This document shows, piece by piece, positions 15,401 through 17,434 of a DNA stretch of 17,434 nt. The stretch is from an uncultured Collinsella sp. Its GTDB lineage: Bacteria > Actinomycetota > Coriobacteriia > Coriobacteriales > Coriobacteriaceae. Location of the stretch: positions 1 to 17,434 of the forward strand of contig CABUDJ010000045.1 of NCBI GenBank assembly GCA_902490325.1. Direction: 5' to 3'. The translations under genes were made by a program, and so were the position numbers. The notes beneath the pieces were generated by a model. That model was not told the origin of the DNA. It saw nothing but the letters and a program-made list of their open reading frames with translations, and did no database searches. Numbering within the stretch: the first letter of the stretch is position 1; each line of letters starts with the position of its first letter.

Positions 15401-15761
15401 CATCTGCTCCACCGAGGGTACGGCGCGCGTGCTGCGCGGCGGCAACGTGACGTGCGAAGTCGTGGAGAAGATCAGCGGCCCGCACGACGGCGAGCGTCCC
15501 AACATCGGCGACCTCATCGCCGATGGCAAGATTGCGGTAATCATCAACACGCCGTACGGTCCGGGCTCGCGTGGCGATGGCTACCTGCTACGTACCGAGG
15601 CCGTGCGCCGCGGCGTGACCTGCGTGACGGCGATGTCTGCCGCCAACACGTACGTGAGCGCCATCGAGGCCGTGCGCGAGGACCAGCAGGGTCACGGCAG
15701 CGCCAACGACATGGGCATGGACGTCATCGCCCTGCAGGACCTGCCGCAGTACACGGTGTAA
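12447..15761 (+). CDS. carB: carbamoyl phosphate synthetase large subunit
   Basis: The 1104-residue subunit makes carbamoyl phosphate from bicarbonate, ammonia and two ATP for arginine and pyrimidine synthesis. Two homologous ATP-grasp halves are visible. The first begins ILVIGSGPIVIGQACEFDYSG and includes TLGGQTGLN, RPSFTLGGAGGG and EMNPRVSRSSALASKATG. The second begins MILGAGPNRIGQGIEFDYCC and includes TLGGQTPLK, RPSYVLGGRGM and EANPRASRTVPFISKATG. The C-terminal part (about 960-1104) is the MGS-like allosteric domain with FDICSTEGTARVLRGG. The ATG at 12447 is supported by GAGGAG (12434-12439) inside the end of carA. The one-base gap indicates translational coupling. Length is slightly above the usual 1070 or so. 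Confidence 0.97.
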   Translation: MPKRTDIKRILVIGSGPIVIGQACEFDYSGAQACKVLKEDGFEVILVNSNPATIMTDSGLADRTYVEPITAEFIERVIKKEHPDALLPTLGGQTGLNAAVELAKDGTLDKYGVEMIGCDLAAIERGEDRKLFNEAMAEIGLEVARSGYAYSVTDAEAIAERVGYPCVLRPSFTLGGAGGGIAHTHEELVSIVSQGLELSPAHEVLVEESIEGWKEYEMEVMRDHAGNGIIVCSIENLDPMGVHTGDSITVAPAQTLSDLEYQRMRVASLAILEKIGVETGGSNVQFAVNPNTGRLIVIEMNPRVSRSSALASKATGFPIAKAAARLAVGYTLDEIVNDITKATPACFEPTIDYCVVKVPRFAFEKFKGTDPTLTTRMKAVGEIMAIGRTFEEAFGKAMRSLEDGHQGICAGGKEGADKLSDDELAQAVATPTEHRIFFVVEALRRGWDIARIHAICGIDPWYLNRINDMVQVQESIRGLRVEDIDADAMRLLKQYGTSDAEIAALTGSDERFVRAYRKGLGVVPSMKTVDTCAAEFSSATEYHYKTYENIYRTSPDAKKCVAPDETTPADKPKAMILGAGPNRIGQGIEFDYCCVHASYALAARGFETIMVNCNPETVSTDYDTSDRLYFEPLTYEDVMDVIGVERPDGVVVTLGGQTPLKLARMLEESGVNIMGTKPDAIDFAEDRERFAALLDKLGIMYPPAGQATSFEEAEAVAAHIGYPLLVRPSYVLGGRGMMIAYDAEHLRDYMAEAARISPDYPVYLDRFLEGAIESDVDALCDGEEVYIGGILEHIEEAGIHSGDSATCIPPFSFSESLQAKLRETTRRIAMALGVRGLVNVQYAIKGETVYVIEANPRASRTVPFISKATGVPLAKCAARIMAGDSIASLGLPSDERQLDWFCMKEAVMPWGRFPGADVILGPEMKSTGEVMGIAKSYPEAYAKTQLAIDYKLPDPSCGKVFISVCDRDKRHILSVARILRYLGFDICSTEGTARVLRGGNVTCEVVEKISGPHDGERPNIGDLIADGKIAVIINTPYGPGSRGDGYLLRTEAVRRGVTCVTAMSAANTYVSAIEAVREDQQGHGSANDMGMDVIALQDLPQYTV

Positions 15762-15776
15762 GACTCATCCCGTCGC

Positions 15777-15856
15777 CCGGGGCGGGATCGGACGCTTTCT
15801 CTCGGAAACTGGGCTTCGCGAAGTTTTCCGAGAGAAAGGTCCGCCTCCCGCCCCGG
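15777..15856. other. 80-nt long hairpin after carB
   Basis: Three helical blocks stack: CCGGGGCGGGA (15777-15787) with TCCCGCCCCGG (15846-15856), CGGAC (15789-15793) with GTCCG (15839-15843), and a 14-bp block CTTTCTCTCGGAAA (15795-15808) with TTTCCGAGAGAAAG (15825-15838). The tip contains the palindrome CTTCGCGAAG. No T-run follows, so it is not a standard terminator. It may stabilise the carAB mRNA 3' end or be a repeat element. Confidence 0.6.
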
Positions 15857-15930
15857 TCTGCGGTGACTCGGCTGCACCGTGTGCTGCCGAAGGGGCTTTG
15901 CGCGATGACTAGGGCTGAATAAAAAGTGAG

Positions 15931-15972
15931 CGTGGGCTCTGTCGTTCATTCGAACGACAGAGCCCACGTTTT
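15931..15972 (+). terminator. strong intrinsic terminator downstream of carAB
   Basis: A perfect 17-bp stem CGTGGGCTCTGTCGTTC (15931-15947) with GAACGACAGAGCCCACG (15952-15968) has a 4-base loop and a short TTTT run. The upstream AATAAAAAG would give a T-rich tail on the minus strand, so it could also stop opposing transcription. Confidence 0.85.
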
Positions 15973-15979
15973 GTATGGG

Positions 15980-16016
15980 GTCTCTTGGCGAATTTTCATT
16001 CGCCAAGAGACTTTTT
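15980..16016 (+). terminator. second tandem terminator downstream of carAB
   Basis: GTCTCTTGGCGAAT (15980-15993) pairs perfectly over 14 bp with ATTCGCCAAGAGAC (15998-16011), loop TTTC, followed by TTTTT (16012-16016). It sits 12 bases after the first terminator's stem. Confidence 0.88.
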
Positions 16017-16037
16017 GCTATGGGGGAGACATGTCCC

Positions 16038-16241
16038 TGGACAGTTAGTTCAGATACGTATTTTTTTAAAGGCTGACGAAGGTCGATTTGGGGTCAAATG
16101 AGCCGTTTTTGGCCTTCTGGGCCGACAGAGGCGCTCGCTCAAGGGCGAGAATAGCCCATTATTGGGTCCAAAGTGGCTCCAAACCAATCCATTAATGCCA
16201 ATTGGCACGGCCAAATAATACGTATCTGAACTAACTGTCCA
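16038..16241. mobile_element. 204-bp MITE-like element with 25-bp terminal inverted repeats
   Basis: Positions 16038-16062 and 16217-16241 are perfect inverted repeats of 25 bases. The left one starts TGGACAGTTAGTTCAGATAC and the right one ends with its complement, finishing in CA. The TG...CA ends are typical of several IS families, including IS3, but no transposase lies between the repeats. The interior has the palindrome TGCCAATTGGCA (16196-16207) and no convincing gene. No target-site duplication longer than two bases (CC) is seen. It may be a non-autonomous element mobilised in trans, or a terminal structure of the adjacent insertion sequence. Confidence 0.65.
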
Positions 16242-16270
16242 CCACCGGTAGCGCGCAGAGATGTGGTGTA

Positions 16271-16294
16271 AGAGGCGGGGCATGCCCCGCCTCT
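16271..16294. terminator. 24-bp perfect palindrome, terminator-like
   Basis: AGAGGCGGGG (16271-16280) and CCCCGCCTCT (16285-16294) flank CATG, and the pyrimidine-rich TCTCTTTCTT follows. It lies between the inverted-repeat element and the transposase gene. It could shield the transposase from outside transcription or be the terminator of a gene removed by the insertion. Confidence 0.55.
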
Positions 16295-16372
16295 TCTCTT
16301 TCTTGAAAGGGAGGGGACACCGCCTAGAATTCGTCGTTGGAGTAATGAAGGTGACGAATGGAAGGAAAGGCG

Positions 16373-17434
16373 ATGCCCCAAGAAGAGAGTGTACTGCGCC
16401 TCGACCGCGACGAGGCCCTCGAGGCGGCGAGGCTTTGGCAGGAGTGCGGCGACGCGCGCGAGTTCGCGTGCAGGGTGCTGGGCGGCGTGATGAACGCGCT
16501 GATGGACTCCGAGGCCCAGCAGATGTGCGGCGCGAGCCGCAACGAGCGCAGCGACGGCAGGGAGAACAGCCGCAACGGCTACCGCCCCAGGTCGCTCAAG
16601 ACCGCCGTGGGCGACGTGGAGCTCGAGATACCCAAGCTCAGGCACGGCACCTACTACCCCGAGGGCATGCTCGCGCGATGGTCGCGCGTCGACACCTCGG
16701 TGGCCGCCATCGTGCAGGAGATGTACGTGTGCGGCGTGTCCACCCGCAAGGTCGAGCGCGTGGCGTCCAAGCTGGGCATATCCTCGCTGTCGAGCTCGGA
16801 GGTCTCGAGCCTCTGCTCCGACCTCGACGCCGAGGTGGCGGAGTTCCGCAGCCGCGACCTGTCGGGCACGCCGTGCTGCTACCTGTGGCTCGACGCCACC
16901 TACATGAGCTGCAGGGTCGGCTCGTCGGTCGTCTCGCAGGGCGTCGTGACCGCGATCGGGCTGGGCGCCGACGGGCGCAAGCACTTCCTGGGCTGCGACG
17001 TGGTCGACACCGAGAGCGAGGACTCCTGGGCGGCATTCCTCGGCGGGCTGCGCGAGCGCGGGCTGGCCGGCGTCCGCCTCGTGGTCTCCGACAGCCACGC
17101 CGGGCTCGTGGCCGCCGTCTCGCGCCTGTTCCAGGGCTGCGCCTGGCAGCGCTGCGTGACGCACCTGCAGCGCAACCTCCAGAGCGCCTGCTCGGGCAGG
17201 CCCGAGGACTCAAAGGCGGCCGTCAGGGACCTCGTGCACGCCGCGGTCTACCAGGACGACCCCGACCTCGCGCGCTGCGTGTGGGCCGAGGCGGCGCCCT
17301 GGGTGGCGTCGGTGTCCGCCAGGGCCGGCGAGGTCTTCGAGCGGGCCGAGGACTCCGCGCTGGCGTTCACGGCCTTCCCCAGGGCGCACTGGGCCAAGCT
17401 CCGCACCAACAACGTCCAGGAGCGCGCCAACCGC
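16373..17434 (+). CDS. IS256/Mutator-type transposase, cut by the window end
   Basis: The frame is open for 354 codons to the last base of the window, so the C-terminus is missing; family members are usually about 390-420 residues. The N-terminal part carries RSDGRENSRNGYRPRSLKTAVGD-type sequence of the family, then IPKLRHGTYYPEG. DDE catalytic residues are Asp174 in LDATYM, Asp240 in SDSHAGL and probably Glu350 in TNNVQERANR. A conserved CxxH-like WQRCVTHLQRN follows the second Asp. The ATG at 16373 has AAGGA 6 bases upstream; an in-frame ATG at 16358 is an alternative. Frequent AGG and ATA codons differ from the surrounding genes and point to horizontal origin. The left end of the element is not certain. 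Confidence 0.9.
   Translation, partial: MPQEESVLRLDRDEALEAARLWQECGDAREFACRVLGGVMNALMDSEAQQMCGASRNERSDGRENSRNGYRPRSLKTAVGDVELEIPKLRHGTYYPEGMLARWSRVDTSVAAIVQEMYVCGVSTRKVERVASKLGISSLSSSEVSSLCSDLDAEVAEFRSRDLSGTPCCYLWLDATYMSCRVGSSVVSQGVVTAIGLGADGRKHFLGCDVVDTESEDSWAAFLGGLRERGLAGVRLVVSDSHAGLVAAVSRLFQGCAWQRCVTHLQRNLQSACSGRPEDSKAAVRDLVHAAVYQDDPDLARCVWAEAAPWVASVSARAGEVFERAEDSALAFTAFPRAHWAKLRTNNVQERANR

Noticed and set aside
16139..17164. 341-codon minus-strand open frame opposite the transposase
   Set aside because: It is antisense to a gene with clear DDE residues and crosses the MITE-like repeat and the palindrome; composition is Ala/His/Val/Gly-biased.

Overview
The window is a high-GC chromosome segment, and I infer an actinobacterium of the Coriobacteriia, most like Collinsella. 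The basis is the gene order rpsF-ssb-rpsR-rplI-dnaB followed by purA and purD, the Arg/Glu/Ala/Gly-rich GC-ending codons, a zinc-type S18 and an acidic-tailed L9. The genus is inference, because no database search was possible.

Layout. Positions 1-401 hold a terminator hairpin, an orphan tRNA-Ser 3' fragment and two minus-strand serine tRNAs (GGA, then CGA) with their own promoter and terminators. After a roughly 495-base gene-free stretch, a consensus-like promoter at 797-825 and a leader hairpin precede rpsF-ssb-rpsR-rplI, which ends in a strong terminator at 2620-2656. Next come dnaB (replicative helicase), purA and purD (purine synthesis), and a NUDIX pyrophosphatase closely linked to purD. 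A structured intergenic region (7722-7968) leads to an ABC exporter and a single-pass membrane protein of unknown function, probably co-transcribed. A repeat-rich gap then precedes carA-carB (carbamoyl phosphate synthetase), which are separated by 1 base.

The region after carB is a stack of three hairpins, two of them clear terminators. It is followed by a 204-bp element with 25-bp perfect terminal inverted repeats (MITE-like), a palindromic terminator-like sequence, and an IS256/Mutator-type transposase gene cut by the window end. The transposase uses AGG and ATA codons that the neighbouring genes mostly avoid.

The genes cover translation and replication, nucleotide synthesis (purA, purD and carAB supply purines, pyrimidines and arginine), membrane export and mobile DNA. 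I see no defence island, CRISPR array or novel multi-gene system. The unusual content is in the intergenic repeats and hairpins and in a few lineage-specific protein extensions (CarA, L9, NUDIX).
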